A stretch of 64,000 nucleotides of DNA from Ruegeria sp. AD91A (GTDB taxonomy: Bacteria > Pseudomonadota > Alphaproteobacteria > Rhodobacterales > Rhodobacteraceae), in NCBI RefSeq assembly GCF_003443535.1, contig NZ_CP031947.1, positions 248,001 to 312,000 of the forward strand, in the 5' to 3' direction. Positions within the stretch are counted from its first letter, which is position 1; each line of letters begins with the position of its first letter. Shown here in pieces: positions 8,463 through 17,691 of the stretch. The notes below the pieces were generated by a model that was not told where the DNA came from, did no database searches, and saw only the letters and a program-made list of their open reading frames with translations. The position numbers and the translations under genes are program-made.

Positions 8463-9725
8463 TTATCCATTTTCCATTTGATGACGCAGGGCGGTTGACA
8501 CGATGTCGCGCCATTCGCCCGATTGCTGCATGATTGCCAGACCTTGGTTCAGCGTCTCCAGGATCGCTTCCCCATCAGGATTATCTTTGTGGGTCATGAC
8601 GTTAAGCGACTTGATGGCCGCAAGGTTTGGGTTTTCGATAATCCGGTGTTGATACCCAAGCCGATCTATTGCCTCGACAGCCAGATGCGCTTCGATAGCT
8701 ACGATATCAGCGGTGCCTTCCATCAGTGCGTGGAAGCAATCATCCGGTGACGTCGGACGCAAAAGTTTGATGACCGGTTCGTACAGGCTTACCGCGTCCA
8801 TGTGAGACAAAGACCAACCTTCCGGGCGGCAGATCGTTGCTCCGGCAAAGTCGGCATAAGTCAGTGTCTGTTCATAGCCGGAACCTTCTCGGGCGAAGAA
8901 TGTATCTACGACCTCGTAGAACGGATTTGAAAAATTGTAGGTTTCGCACCGGTTACGATCATTTTCCGACAGTGCGGCGGCGTCCTCACAATTGGGGCGC
9001 GACCAAGGGAAGGTGGCGTCAAATGCGAGTGTTGGCATCAACAGGTCCAGATGGGATGACCAGTCATTCACGAATTGAATCTTGTAGGCCTGCTCAGGAG
9101 CGGCTCGAAACATCGCGGTCTCAACCAGATGCGTATAGAGCCCCCGGTTGGGCAGAGATTCATCGGTAAACGGAGCGTAGTTTCCGCCGGTGATCAACAG
9201 CAACTGACGATCGCGAATTTCGGGCCGTTCACCCGTTCCAGCGTTCCGGATCAAAGCGGCAGCTTCGGAACGGGCGGCTTCAATCTCTTGCTTGGCCGCA
9301 GCTCTTGCTGCAACGACCGCCTCTTCACTCGTTTTCTTTGCTTCGGCTTCCGCCTCGGCGACACGGGCTTCCGCTTCGGCCACGGCTTTCTCGGCGCGTT
9401 CTTCTGCGGCCTTTACCAGCTCTGCTGCCATTTCGGCAGCCAGTCGTTCGGCCTCGGTATCAGCCAGCACCGGTGCACGCCCAACGTCTTCCAGACAGGG
9501 CAGTTCCAAAACGTCGCCGACACGGATGATATTGGGGTTGGCACCGATAACATTGCGGTTTGCATCGAAAATGATGCGAAAATCCTCGGTCGCATACACT
9601 TCGATTGCCAATTCCCTCAAGCTGTCGCCGCGTTGAATTTCATAACTTGAACACGCTTCCTGCGCCGATGCTGCGCCTGTGGCGGCCGCAAGGGCAAGGC
9701 TTGATATGATTAAGTGCTGTCTCAT
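8463..9725 (-). CDS. Secreted LysM + coiled-coil + solute-binding protein (copy 2)
   Basis: A 420-residue paralogue of the preceding entry. It has a signal peptide (residues 1-21, ending GAASAQ), a LysM module (YEIQRGDSLRELAIEVYA, then IFDANRNVIGANPNIIRVGD), then about 75 residues of almost pure Ala/Glu/Lys heptads (roughly 95-165), predicted to be a coiled coil or rigid helix. A solute-binding domain follows (LLLITGGNYAPFTDESLPNR, VNDWSSHLDLLMPTLAFDAT, CRPEGWSLSHMD, MEGTADIVAIEAHLAVEAID, LNQGLAIMQQSGEWRDIV). The helical spacer is absent from copy 1. It begins 22 bases after the PP2C gene, so it belongs to the kinase/FHA/phosphatase unit. A cell-wall-anchored ligand sensor is a fair inference; ligand unknown. 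Confidence 0.85.
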   Translation of the reverse strand: MRQHLIISSLALAAATGAASAQEACSSYEIQRGDSLRELAIEVYATEDFRIIFDANRNVIGANPNIIRVGDVLELPCLEDVGRAPVLADTEAERLAAEMAAELVKAAEERAEKAVAEAEARVAEAEAEAKKTSEEAVVAARAAAKQEIEAARSEAAALIRNAGTGERPEIRDRQLLLITGGNYAPFTDESLPNRGLYTHLVETAMFRAAPEQAYKIQFVNDWSSHLDLLMPTLAFDATFPWSRPNCEDAAALSENDRNRCETYNFSNPFYEVVDTFFAREGSGYEQTLTYADFAGATICRPEGWSLSHMDAVSLYEPVIKLLRPTSPDDCFHALMEGTADIVAIEAHLAVEAIDRLGYQHRIIENPNLAAIKSLNVMTHKDNPDGEAILETLNQGLAIMQQSGEWRDIVSTALRHQMENG

Positions 9726-9747
9726 GGGTCCTGTTGCTTTGCCTTTT

Positions 9748-10530
9748 TTAGGTTCTTGTGAGTTTCGCGACTGCGATGGAAAGATTGTCCTGATCCGGGT
9801 CGCCCTTGGCCTGCACAGCTTTCAGCAATGCTTCGGCTATGTCTTGCGCCAGGCCCTGCTGATGATCCCGCAGAATGGTTTGAATTTCGGCGTCGCTGAT
9901 GTACTGCAGCCCGTCACTTGCGAGGACCAGGACATCAGCAGGTGACACGATCAATGGATCTTCCGGGCAATCCACTTTTGGAATGGCCCCGCCCATGACC
10001 ACGGAGGTCAATTGATTGCGGTCCATTTCTTGGGCTTCTGCTTCTGTGATCTCGCCCGAAGCGACTTTCCAAGCGATCACGGGTGCCATCGAATGATCTT
10101 CGTTAACCTGCTTCAACGCTCCATCGCGAAACAGGTAAAGAGGGCTGTCGCCGATCGAAATCCAGAACACACGCCGCCCCAGAAACAGGACGCCCAACAT
10201 GGTCGATCCCATGTTGAACCCCTTGCCCTGAGCTTCGTTATGGTTGGCGATCGCGGCATTGGCTTGCATGGCCGCCAAAGGAAGCGCATCTATCGCCGAT
10301 CCTTCGTTCAGGGTTTCTGCCTCAAGTTCAGCGTCCAGAGCGTCGCGCCAGGCGGCGACTACCATTTCCGAGGCTACTTCACCCGCCTCATGGCCACCCA
10401 TGCCATCCGCAATTACAACATACCCCGCGTCCGACGCGTCGAACATGCGGGCCGCAATCGCGTCTTCCTGCGTTTCCCGCTGACCCTGATTCAGGATCAG
10501 CGCAACATCATATGCCGGAGTTGCCAGCAT
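9748..10530 (-). CDS. PP2C-family Ser/Thr protein phosphatase
   Basis: A 260-residue cytoplasmic metal-dependent phosphatase that would reverse phosphorylation by the kinase encoded at 11770-13956. Diagnostic motifs in order: RETQEDA (metal-binding Asp), VIADGMGGHEAGEVAS, a central WISIGDSPLYLFRDGALKQV and NEDHS, VLASDGLQYISDAEI and GDPDQDNLSIAV. Length fits single-domain bacterial PP2C (PrpC/Stp1). The ATG at 10530 lies 3 bases after the FHA stop codon; a TTG directly before it is possible but unlikely. It forms a tight cluster with the FHA and kinase genes. Confidence 0.93.
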   Translation of the reverse strand: MLATPAYDVALILNQGQRETQEDAIAARMFDASDAGYVVIADGMGGHEAGEVASEMVVAAWRDALDAELEAETLNEGSAIDALPLAAMQANAAIANHNEAQGKGFNMGSTMLGVLFLGRRVFWISIGDSPLYLFRDGALKQVNEDHSMAPVIAWKVASGEITEAEAQEMDRNQLTSVVMGGAIPKVDCPEDPLIVSPADVLVLASDGLQYISDAEIQTILRDHQQGLAQDIAEALLKAVQAKGDPDQDNLSIAVAKLTRT

Positions 10531-10533
10531 CAA

Positions 10534-11568
10534 TCAAGAATCCCGCCAATCAAAACCGTCGTCACAGAAGGCCGTGAACCGGATGGAGGTTTCGCTGATA
10601 CGGATCAGGTCTCCACTGGACAGCGCCACGGTGCTGAGAACGGGTTTGCCATTCAGGCGCACAAGATTGGCCTTGCCGCCATGGCCCAGATAGCACTTTC
10701 GATCTTCCGGGTCATAGGCGATAACCGCATGGTTCGAGCGCGAGATGCCTGTATCACCGAAGTCCAACTGGATGGCCTGGTCATCGTTGCGACCGATTTG
10801 CATGAGGCCTTCGGTCAGCGTGATGCTTGAACCCCGTCCCGGACCTGATGTTACAACCAGCCAAGCCACAGGAAATGTCTCTTGTACCGCTTCTGCTTTT
10901 GCTACGGGTTCGGAGGTTTCGATCAGGTCCTGTACATGAGTATCGGCGCGCTCAAAGCCCAGAAATGTCGTCTTGACCCGTGAACGACGGTCCTCAACCG
11001 GGGCTGGTTCAACTTGCTCAATCACCGGCTCAACGGTCACTTCGACCTGCTTCGCTTCCGCAACCGGAGCTTCCGCGACCTCAACTTCGACCTCTTCCGG
11101 CTCGGTGGGTTCGGACACGACCTGCGCTGTCGGTTCCTCTGGTGATGTCTCTGCGGGTGCTTCCGACACATGCAAGGTGACAACCTGCTCGACCTCAACC
11201 GGTTCATCGACAGGCTCTTCTGTCAGAACGTTTGTTGGAGCGCCCTCCTCCTCCGGAGCGTGGTCCTCTTCCGAGCTGTCCTCGGCGAAGATCGATTCCT
11301 CGGGTTCTGCCACCGCTTCCGCCTGGACCTCGTTGAACTCGGGCATTTTTTCTTCGGGGATCAGCTCATCCGTTTCCTCATAGGATTCAGATGTCATGTT
11401 CCCACCCGCCAATGCGGCGCGCAGTGCGTTGAAATCCGCAATGGGTTCCTGCTTTTCTTCTTCGCTTGCAGGGCCGTCTACGGCGGTCGTGTTCTCGGTC
11501 ACGTCTTCTTCTTTGGATTTGCCGGCACCTTCGAGAAGCCGGCTCAGAGGGCTTTTGTATTTGAACAT
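10534..11568 (-). CDS. FHA-domain protein with long acidic N-terminal region
   Basis: A 344-residue cytoplasmic phosphothreonine-binding protein. Residues about 20-215 are acidic, Glu/Pro/Val-rich and probably disordered. An FHA domain fills about 230-335: MQIGRNDDQAIQLDFG, ISRSNHAVIAYDPEDRKCYL, and LVRLNGKPV, which give the Gly-Arg, Ser-x-x-His and Asn-Gly positions of phosphopeptide readers. A conserved KSPLSRLLEGAGKSKEEDV segment sits at the N-terminus. It lies between the kinase gene (201 bases upstream) and the PP2C gene, the classic kinase/reader/phosphatase trio. The acidic segment could carry the phosphorylated threonines or bind a partner. Confidence 0.9.
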   Translation of the reverse strand: MFKYKSPLSRLLEGAGKSKEEDVTENTTAVDGPASEEEKQEPIADFNALRAALAGGNMTSESYEETDELIPEEKMPEFNEVQAEAVAEPEESIFAEDSSEEDHAPEEEGAPTNVLTEEPVDEPVEVEQVVTLHVSEAPAETSPEEPTAQVVSEPTEPEEVEVEVAEAPVAEAKQVEVTVEPVIEQVEPAPVEDRRSRVKTTFLGFERADTHVQDLIETSEPVAKAEAVQETFPVAWLVVTSGPGRGSSITLTEGLMQIGRNDDQAIQLDFGDTGISRSNHAVIAYDPEDRKCYLGHGGKANLVRLNGKPVLSTVALSSGDLIRISETSIRFTAFCDDGFDWRDS

Positions 11569-11769
11569 GGTGTCGACACCTTCAAGTTATTGACGCAGAT
11601 ATGCCGCGTCGTAAGCTGCTACTTTTCCCTGCACGTCAGCGCAGGGCCACTCAATGGATACCCTTGGGAACTGATACATTCTGCGGCGGTCCGGTTCCCG
11701 CCAGGGTGGCAAACCTGGATGCCGCCCTCAGCAAACACACACTGGCAGATCACTTGCGAACCGGTCAGA

Positions 11770-13956
11770 TTACTCCTGTGCAAGCTGCATGACGGCGGCC
11801 GTCTCGGCCCCATTGCGCAGCACGGTCAGATTTGCATCTGTTTGCTCGTTCGAAACGAGAGCCGCCAGCATCTCATCAAGGCTTTCAGAGCCGTCAAACG
11901 TGGTGCCTGATTGGCTTTCATTCAGCAGGATATCGTCTTTCTGTAGGCTTCCTGCCACATCAGCCGGAACCGCTTTCACCCTTGTTTGCCATCCACCGTT
12001 GCCATCAGCGCTAACGGTAAAGCTGTAGCCATTTTCCAACCCAACTGACCGCATGGCGGGAAGGGCCAACAAACCATTTTGTGCACGGGTCTGGCCCAGT
12101 GGGCGATAGCGGGCAGCAACCCTTGTGTACCCATCGACATCTACGTTCAGGTTGTCTAGAACCTGGGCGGCAAAAGGAACGTCCTGACGAACCGGTTTGC
12201 CATTCAGGGTATAGATGACAGCACCACGTTGCACCCAGTCGCCGATCACGCTCATGTCCTGGTTGGCGTCCACCCCGGTAACCGCAATGGTGGCACCGGT
12301 CGAGCCGCGACGGCGTGATGTCTGGAATGGGATATCGACATCCCAATGCGCGAACGATACCTGCTGATCCGCCGGAACTCCGACGCTGGCGACAGCGCCA
12401 GTTGCGGGCGCTTCAATCTCGGGTTCTGCTGCAACATCCAATGCTTCTTCCGACTGCAATTGTACTTCAGAAGGTTCAGTGTCTGCGGAGGCTGTTTCTG
12501 TGACAGCTGGCTCCGCAGGTACTGTTTGTGCCTGCTCGACAGGCTCTTCCGGCTTGGTCTCGGTTGCGTCAACCACTTCGGGCTCGGGCTCGGGCGCTTC
12601 TGTGGATGAGGGTTCAATCACAGGCACCTCTGTCCCAGCGGATTGTACTTCCGCTGCTGGCTGCTCGAGGGATGTCTCTGCCAGTTTTTCTGTTGTGTCG
12701 CCCGACATCACAAAGAAACCACCAGCGGCCAGAGCAACTGCAACAACGGCCGCACCTGCGATCAGCTTGCCGCTACCACCAGACCCACTCTGGACGACGG
12801 TATCTACAGCGACGGGAGTTTCTTCTTTCGCCGTGATTTTGGCCAGGTCGTCATTTTTTTTGTCCTCATTGCCAAGAACAATGTCCGAGTTTCCGGCCAG
12901 CAAGGCTGTTACAACCGCTTCCGCGTTTTCGCTTTCGGCTTTGATCCGGGCCTTTTCTTCCTCTTTGTCTTTCCGATCCATGCCAACAATCACGGACACG
13001 GGGCGATAGGCGAATGTATCAAACATGACGCCAGGACCGCGGAACATGCGCAACCAATCCAATGCGGATTGCAGGCGATCCGTGGCGTGTACTTCCATCG
13101 CCTTGTCGATCGCTTCAAGGAACCCTTCTGGATATCCTTCGAAACGACCGGCCAGCGGTGTATAAGGGTCATCCTGGCCGTTGTTGAATGCATTCAAACG
13201 GTTTTGGCCGTCGATGGGGCGTTCACCGCTGATCGCGTGATAGAGCGTAGCGGCCAAAACATAGAGGTCGCTGCTGGGTCCTTGTTCGGCGCCTCGGACA
13301 TAGAATTCGTGCGGAGAGTATCCATCCTTTATGACGCGCAGGGTCAACAATGCTGCCGATTTGTTCGCTGCTTGCTCTCGTGCGGCTCCAAAATCGATCA
13401 GGACGGGGTCTCCGTTTTCATCAATCAGAATGTTGTCTGGCGATATGTCCCGATGCAACATGCCGCTCTGGTGAATGAAAGATACCGCGGATAGCATTTT
13501 TTCAGTGACCTGAACGATGAAGTCAGGGTCGCCGTCATTTTCCGGGTTTTCCACATAATCCAGCAGGTCACACCCACGGATGAGGTCCATTGCGATATAT
13601 GCGGTGTCATTGTCTTCGAACACCTGATGCACATCTACGATATTGGGATGTACCAGACGCGCATGATTGCGCGCTTCTTGAATAAAGAGGTCAATGATCG
13701 AGCGCAGGTCGTCCTTGAAGGACGGGTCATTTGGTTCGACCAGATCACCGTTGCGTCGGCACAGCGCTCCGGGGAAGCACTCTTTGATCACAACGTCGCG
13801 CTCTAGGCTGTCGCGCGCGAGATAGGTGATACCAAATCCCCCGTTGCTGAGATAGCGGAGGATTTCATATTGCCCGCGCAACAGCTTTGCGCCTGGCTGC
13901 AATCCCTCAATTTTTGGTTCGTCGTGCGTCGCACCGACAGCCTGGTTGTGGCTCAT
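11770..13956 (-). CDS. Membrane-anchored Ser/Thr protein kinase with periplasmic PDZ-like domains
   Basis: A 728-residue Hanks-type kinase. The kinase domain spans about residues 30-305: glycine loop LSNGGFGITYLARDS, catalytic VIKE (Lys58), HRDISPDNILI (Asp170), DFG (188-190) and GYSPHEFYVRG in the activation segment. HRDIS replaces the more common HRDLK, so the lysine after the catalytic Asp is Ser-Pro here. A charged stretch precedes one membrane helix (about 398-416, LIAGAAVVAVALAAGGFFVM). A Pro/Glu/Thr-rich linker (about 425-535) leads to a periplasmic region whose last 190 residues look like two PDZ-like modules (WVQRGAVIYTLNGKPV and LQKDDILLNESQ match the PDZ ligand-strand pattern). It heads the FHA/PP2C/LysM unit. 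Substrates are unknown; the GTPases upstream are the obvious candidates. Confidence 0.9.
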   Translation of the reverse strand: MSHNQAVGATHDEPKIEGLQPGAKLLRGQYEILRYLSNGGFGITYLARDSLERDVVIKECFPGALCRRNGDLVEPNDPSFKDDLRSIIDLFIQEARNHARLVHPNIVDVHQVFEDNDTAYIAMDLIRGCDLLDYVENPENDGDPDFIVQVTEKMLSAVSFIHQSGMLHRDISPDNILIDENGDPVLIDFGAAREQAANKSAALLTLRVIKDGYSPHEFYVRGAEQGPSSDLYVLAATLYHAISGERPIDGQNRLNAFNNGQDDPYTPLAGRFEGYPEGFLEAIDKAMEVHATDRLQSALDWLRMFRGPGVMFDTFAYRPVSVIVGMDRKDKEEEKARIKAESENAEAVVTALLAGNSDIVLGNEDKKNDDLAKITAKEETPVAVDTVVQSGSGGSGKLIAGAAVVAVALAAGGFFVMSGDTTEKLAETSLEQPAAEVQSAGTEVPVIEPSSTEAPEPEPEVVDATETKPEEPVEQAQTVPAEPAVTETASADTEPSEVQLQSEEALDVAAEPEIEAPATGAVASVGVPADQQVSFAHWDVDIPFQTSRRRGSTGATIAVTGVDANQDMSVIGDWVQRGAVIYTLNGKPVRQDVPFAAQVLDNLNVDVDGYTRVAARYRPLGQTRAQNGLLALPAMRSVGLENGYSFTVSADGNGGWQTRVKAVPADVAGSLQKDDILLNESQSGTTFDGSESLDEMLAALVSNEQTDANLTVLRNGAETAAVMQLAQE

Positions 13957-14235
13957 TTCAATCCGCCCGTTCTATTCATTTTGCGGCTTAGAAAAACCGG
14001 GCCGACAGCCCACGAACTCACAACCAAAAACAACCGCAGGACACTTGAGAACGGTTAGACGTTTCAAATTTGACTTTATTGGGGCCGCCTGATGGCTTCA
14101 CTATGGATCGTATTCCGCAAGATAGCAGATATTGTATACCTATGGGTTGAAGTCACTACATATAGATTTTCGATATGGGTTGATTGAAAACTGAAACCCC
14201 AAATCAAGCGTGTTGGTCCACGAATTCGAAACAAT
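13957..14235. promoter_or_regulatory. Probable promoter region of the kinase unit
   Basis: With the terminator at 14237-14258 on its upstream side, this AT-richer stretch must hold the promoter for the minus-strand kinase/FHA/PP2C/LysM genes. I cannot point to a single convincing -35/-10 pair. Confidence 0.4.
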
Positions 14236-14236
14236 A

Positions 14237-14258
14237 AAGGGCCGATTCCTCGGCCCTT
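14237..14258 (-). terminator. Intrinsic terminator ending the GTPase operon
   Basis: Read on the minus strand: AAGGGCCGA, loop GGAA, TCGGCCCTT, then TATTGTTT. The perfect 9-bp stem lies about 40 bases after the stop of the last GTPase gene and separates it from the kinase unit. Confidence 0.85.
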
Positions 14259-14297
14259 CGAATCGCTGCATTGCAGCTCAATCTTGGCGGGAAAGCG

Positions 14298-15584
14298 TCA
14301 GGTACCGGTCTTTGGTTGTGCCACCGCAACCGTGCTGCCAGCCCAAGCAAGGTTGTCGCCCAACTGCGTCAGAATGCTGATTGCGTCCTTCAGCGGCGCG
14401 TCCCCGCTTTCGAATTGCAGCAGCAAAAGCAAGTCTGTCGCTTTCTCAAATTCTGCAGGAATCCAATCAACCTCGGGATCAATCTCGCCACCTTGTTCCA
14501 GCCGTTCCGCAAAGTCTTCGACGATCTCCTGACAGCTGTGCAAGAACGCTGCCGGTTCGATGTCGGATGTTTCACGCAAATCTTCATAGATGCTCGCTAT
14601 TGCGGCCAGCCAGTCCTCGAGAATGGGATTGTTCAGCGGGGGCAGGGCAGAACCCAGCGTTGACTGCATTGACGCAGTGTCATTCGAAACAACCTCTGGC
14701 TCCGGTCCCTGTAGCGCCTCAAGATAGGGCAGGAATTCCAGCTGCATATCCTTTCGTGCAGCCTCGAGATCACTGTGGCGCCGGTTGGACGCCGCTTCCA
14801 GGACGTGTTCCGCAAGGTTCTGTCCGCCGCAGGTTTCCCAAAGCGCAAAGTCAGGTTCGGGCTCCTGAGCCATGGCACGCACCGCCACCGGCGTACCAAT
14901 AGGCACAACAGCGCGGAACATTCCTTCTTTTTCCTTGCTCAGACGTGCAAGGACGCGGTCCAAAGCACCCTGCACCGGTGGGAGATCCGCATGTGTAACG
15001 GCCAGCAGGCTGTTGGCCCGCAGTTCGGGCGGCACCTGAGCCCACAAGTGGCGCTCGGTCTCGCGCCAGGCATTGGTTCCATTTGTGCACCAGATGGCAC
15101 AATCGACGAATTTCAGCAGATCCAAAGTCGGCTTATATGTATCATCAAGAGCTCCCGACCCGGGAAGATCAAACAGCGAGATCTCCTTCAGAGCCGGTGT
15201 ATTGATGCCAACCGATATGAAATCAGGCTCTTCCTGGGCCGCTTTTTCCAGCGCGATGCCTGAATAGGTCTTTGGTTCCTTGTCCCACCAACCGACAGTC
15301 GTTTCGGGTGTTTCCGCGTATGCGACGATCACGAGCGGCAATTTCAGATGCTGCGGGCCGGTTGGAAGAATATCCGCACCAGCCAGCATGTTCGCCAAAC
15401 TTGACTTGCCTGCACCAAATTCCCCGGCGAACCCGATATTGACCGCGTTTGACAGACGTTCGGCATGGGCCAGAGCCCGCACGCGCATATCCTCCAACGC
15501 CGCGTCAGGCGTCAGGTTTTCAGTTGCGGTCAGGAAGCGCTCCAGTTGGCGTACTTCCTTTTCAGTTCCGGGAAATTCAATCAT
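14298..15584 (-). CDS. Dynamin-like GTPase, short type (pair 2)
   Basis: A 428-residue large-GTPase family protein. The N-terminal G domain has G1 GEFGAGKSS (about 54-62), G3 DLPG (139-142) and G4 THAD (197-200), followed by a helical C-terminal half without a clear membrane segment. It shares GEF-AGKS, an IWCTNGTNAWRETERHLW segment and NSLLAVTHAD with the protein at 19042-20802, so the two are paralogues. Its ATG overlaps the TGA of the preceding long-type GTPase gene (15581-15584, ATGA), which argues for a stoichiometric heteromeric pair like known bacterial dynamin pairs. It is the last gene of the GTPase operon. Role in membrane remodelling is inferred from the family, not shown. Confidence 0.85.
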   Translation of the reverse strand: MIEFPGTEKEVRQLERFLTATENLTPDAALEDMRVRALAHAERLSNAVNIGFAGEFGAGKSSLANMLAGADILPTGPQHLKLPLVIVAYAETPETTVGWWDKEPKTYSGIALEKAAQEEPDFISVGINTPALKEISLFDLPGSGALDDTYKPTLDLLKFVDCAIWCTNGTNAWRETERHLWAQVPPELRANSLLAVTHADLPPVQGALDRVLARLSKEKEGMFRAVVPIGTPVAVRAMAQEPEPDFALWETCGGQNLAEHVLEAASNRRHSDLEAARKDMQLEFLPYLEALQGPEPEVVSNDTASMQSTLGSALPPLNNPILEDWLAAIASIYEDLRETSDIEPAAFLHSCQEIVEDFAERLEQGGEIDPEVDWIPAEFEKATDLLLLLQFESGDAPLKDAISILTQLGDNLAWAGSTVAVAQPKTGT

Positions 15585-17623
15585 TCCGCAGCCTCTGCTT
15601 GTCTTTCATCCGCATTGGTCGTTCCAAAGACCGTTTCCAGCTCAACTGCAATACGGCGAGCCCGATCGAAAGTGCCTTGCGCTTCGGCCTGGGCGTTCAG
15701 TTCGCCCGAGCTGGATCTGTGCTCAAGATGACCAGCCAGAAGAGCCATATAGTGATCAAGCACAGTGCTCAGTCTTTCCAACAGATTGTCGCGCGTGGTG
15801 TCGATCAGGTCATCCCCAATCAACTCGAACTCCTGCACGATCATTCGTTCGGCGCGCGCCACAACGCTATTTCGCGAGATCAGACGCGAAAGCCAGTTTA
15901 CACGCAACTCAACCGTAATTCCACGGGTCAGAGCGGTGGTGTCCGGGCGGAACCAACGCACGGCGCTGGTGTTCATGCGATTGTCGACTTGCTCTTGCCA
16001 CCCCGGCAAAGCCCGCAAGGCGGCATTGCATTGCATGTCGATCGCATACAGGTCGCTGAGCATTCGCTGCCGTACGACTTGCGAGGCGCCCTGCACCAGT
16101 TCACGCATACGTTCGCGCAGTGGGGTGAAGTTGAGCTCGGTTTCTCCACCTTTTGCCAGCAGAGGCGACTGGCCGTCCGGGCCGCGCACGACGACAGACA
16201 CGGATTCAGCAACCGTGTCATCCATGACACCGCGCAGATTTGACAGGACATCGTCCATATCACGCGTGATCTCTTGGGTCTTGTCGGCAATCAGTTTGCG
16301 CAATTCGGCAAGAGTCTTGTCGCTTTCATCGGCATTGCGGGCGTTAATGCCGTCTTCCTCTTGCAGAGCGCGCAAATGAACCTGGGATCGCTCAAGTTCC
16401 CCTCGCGCGAAGCTGTCGAGATGTTGCCAGGCCATCCGTAACTGTTCGTTGATTGGTCCGTCCGTCAAAGCTTGAGTGACATGGCGGCGCAGATCGGGCA
16501 GGCCAGACGCGATCATTGCGGCGAAACGCAGGACGGCTTCGCGGCTGATCGGTCCCGGGCCTTGTTTGATCTCGGCCACACCGTTCAGGTATTGCTGCAT
16601 CTGTTCCGGGTGGGCGCGCAGCCATGCCAGAACATGATCGTGGTTCACCCCTGTTTCATCACCGGTAAGAGCATAGTGCGCCCATTGTGCGCTGCCCATC
16701 AAAACATCGATGTTCGAGTTGCCGAGCGCCTTTTCGAGCCCGTCCAGAACGTCCAGACGAACTTTGGTTGCGTCTTCTGCTCCCCCGCCCAATTCGTCCA
16801 CACGGTTGATGAACACGACGATCTGTCCAAGTTCCAACGCTTGCATCAACCGGAACAGTTTCAGATCTGCGCGCGACAATGCCTGATGCGCGGACAGGAC
16901 CACCACAAAGAAATCGGATTCCTTCAGATACTGTCGTGAAATCTCTTCGCGGATCAGCAGAGGATCATTCACGCCGGGCGTGTCAGTAACCGTCAGTGGA
17001 AACGGGAAGTGGCCCAGGTCAAAATAGACTTCGGCCTTGCGGGTGATGTCGCTGTAAAGCCCACGATCACTGCCTGGATCCAAAGTCCCATCCTCGGACG
17101 GATCATCCCCGGCACAGACATATCTGGCCAGGTCATCTGATGTCAGTTCGTCCAGATCGTGCTGTTGGCCCAACAGCTGTTCATAGCTGTCGCCCAGACG
17201 CCGCTGCGCCCGGACTTTCATGGCCTCGACCTGTTCTTCGATCATCTCGCGCTTGTAGCTGTCCTCGTCATCGGGAAACATGTTGCGCAGTTCTTCACCC
17301 TCGGCGATCAAAGATTGCCATTGGTAATTGTCGAAGAAATGGAATTCGGCACCTTGCGTTCTGCCGGAAGGGTGCCCGAAGTGCATATCGGTAATAACAG
17401 TTGTCCAAGGGTTAACATCCGAAGGCAAATACTCTGCCTGACCGGTAAAGCCGTTGATCAGACGCGACTTACCAGCCTTGATTTGCCCGACAAAGGCAAT
17501 TGACGGTTTCAGATTGCTAAGATCACCAATGATGCGGGAAATGAACTGGCGCGTTTCATCATTGCTGATCCCGTTCATTTCTTCTGCTATGCGAATAAGT
17601 TCGCGGCGATGTGTTTCACTCAT
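15581..17623 (-). CDS. Dynamin-like GTPase, long type (pair 2)
   Basis: A 680-residue dynamin-superfamily GTPase. G1 GQIKAGKSR (about 46-54), a G2 threonine in LPSDVNPWTTVIT, G3 DTPGVND (214-220) and G4 NRVDEL (273-278). A long helical C-terminal region follows, with a heptad-rich stretch near 420-470 and a basic/Trp segment (VRWFRPDTTALTRGI, VNWLSRLISRNSVVARAE) of the kind that could touch membrane. It is clearly paralogous to the protein at 20811-22823 (shared YLPSDVNPWT, RYVC-GD, DTPGVND, INRVDEL). It is translationally coupled to the short-type GTPase downstream. The combination suggests assembly on membranes under nucleotide control. Confidence 0.88.
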   Translation of the reverse strand: MSETHRRELIRIAEEMNGISNDETRQFISRIIGDLSNLKPSIAFVGQIKAGKSRLINGFTGQAEYLPSDVNPWTTVITDMHFGHPSGRTQGAEFHFFDNYQWQSLIAEGEELRNMFPDDEDSYKREMIEEQVEAMKVRAQRRLGDSYEQLLGQQHDLDELTSDDLARYVCAGDDPSEDGTLDPGSDRGLYSDITRKAEVYFDLGHFPFPLTVTDTPGVNDPLLIREEISRQYLKESDFFVVVLSAHQALSRADLKLFRLMQALELGQIVVFINRVDELGGGAEDATKVRLDVLDGLEKALGNSNIDVLMGSAQWAHYALTGDETGVNHDHVLAWLRAHPEQMQQYLNGVAEIKQGPGPISREAVLRFAAMIASGLPDLRRHVTQALTDGPINEQLRMAWQHLDSFARGELERSQVHLRALQEEDGINARNADESDKTLAELRKLIADKTQEITRDMDDVLSNLRGVMDDTVAESVSVVVRGPDGQSPLLAKGGETELNFTPLRERMRELVQGASQVVRQRMLSDLYAIDMQCNAALRALPGWQEQVDNRMNTSAVRWFRPDTTALTRGITVELRVNWLSRLISRNSVVARAERMIVQEFELIGDDLIDTTRDNLLERLSTVLDHYMALLAGHLEHRSSSGELNAQAEAQGTFDRARRIAVELETVFGTTNADERQAEAAE

Positions 17624-17691
17624 TACTCATTACCCTGGCTACAATAAAAAACAGATAGAAGTAGTCGAAAATTTGAATCCAATGGAGGCAA

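Noticed and set aside
10531..10533. TTG directly after the FHA stop as start of the PP2C gene
   Set aside because: An ATG is the very next codon; TTG would add one residue and is rarely used.
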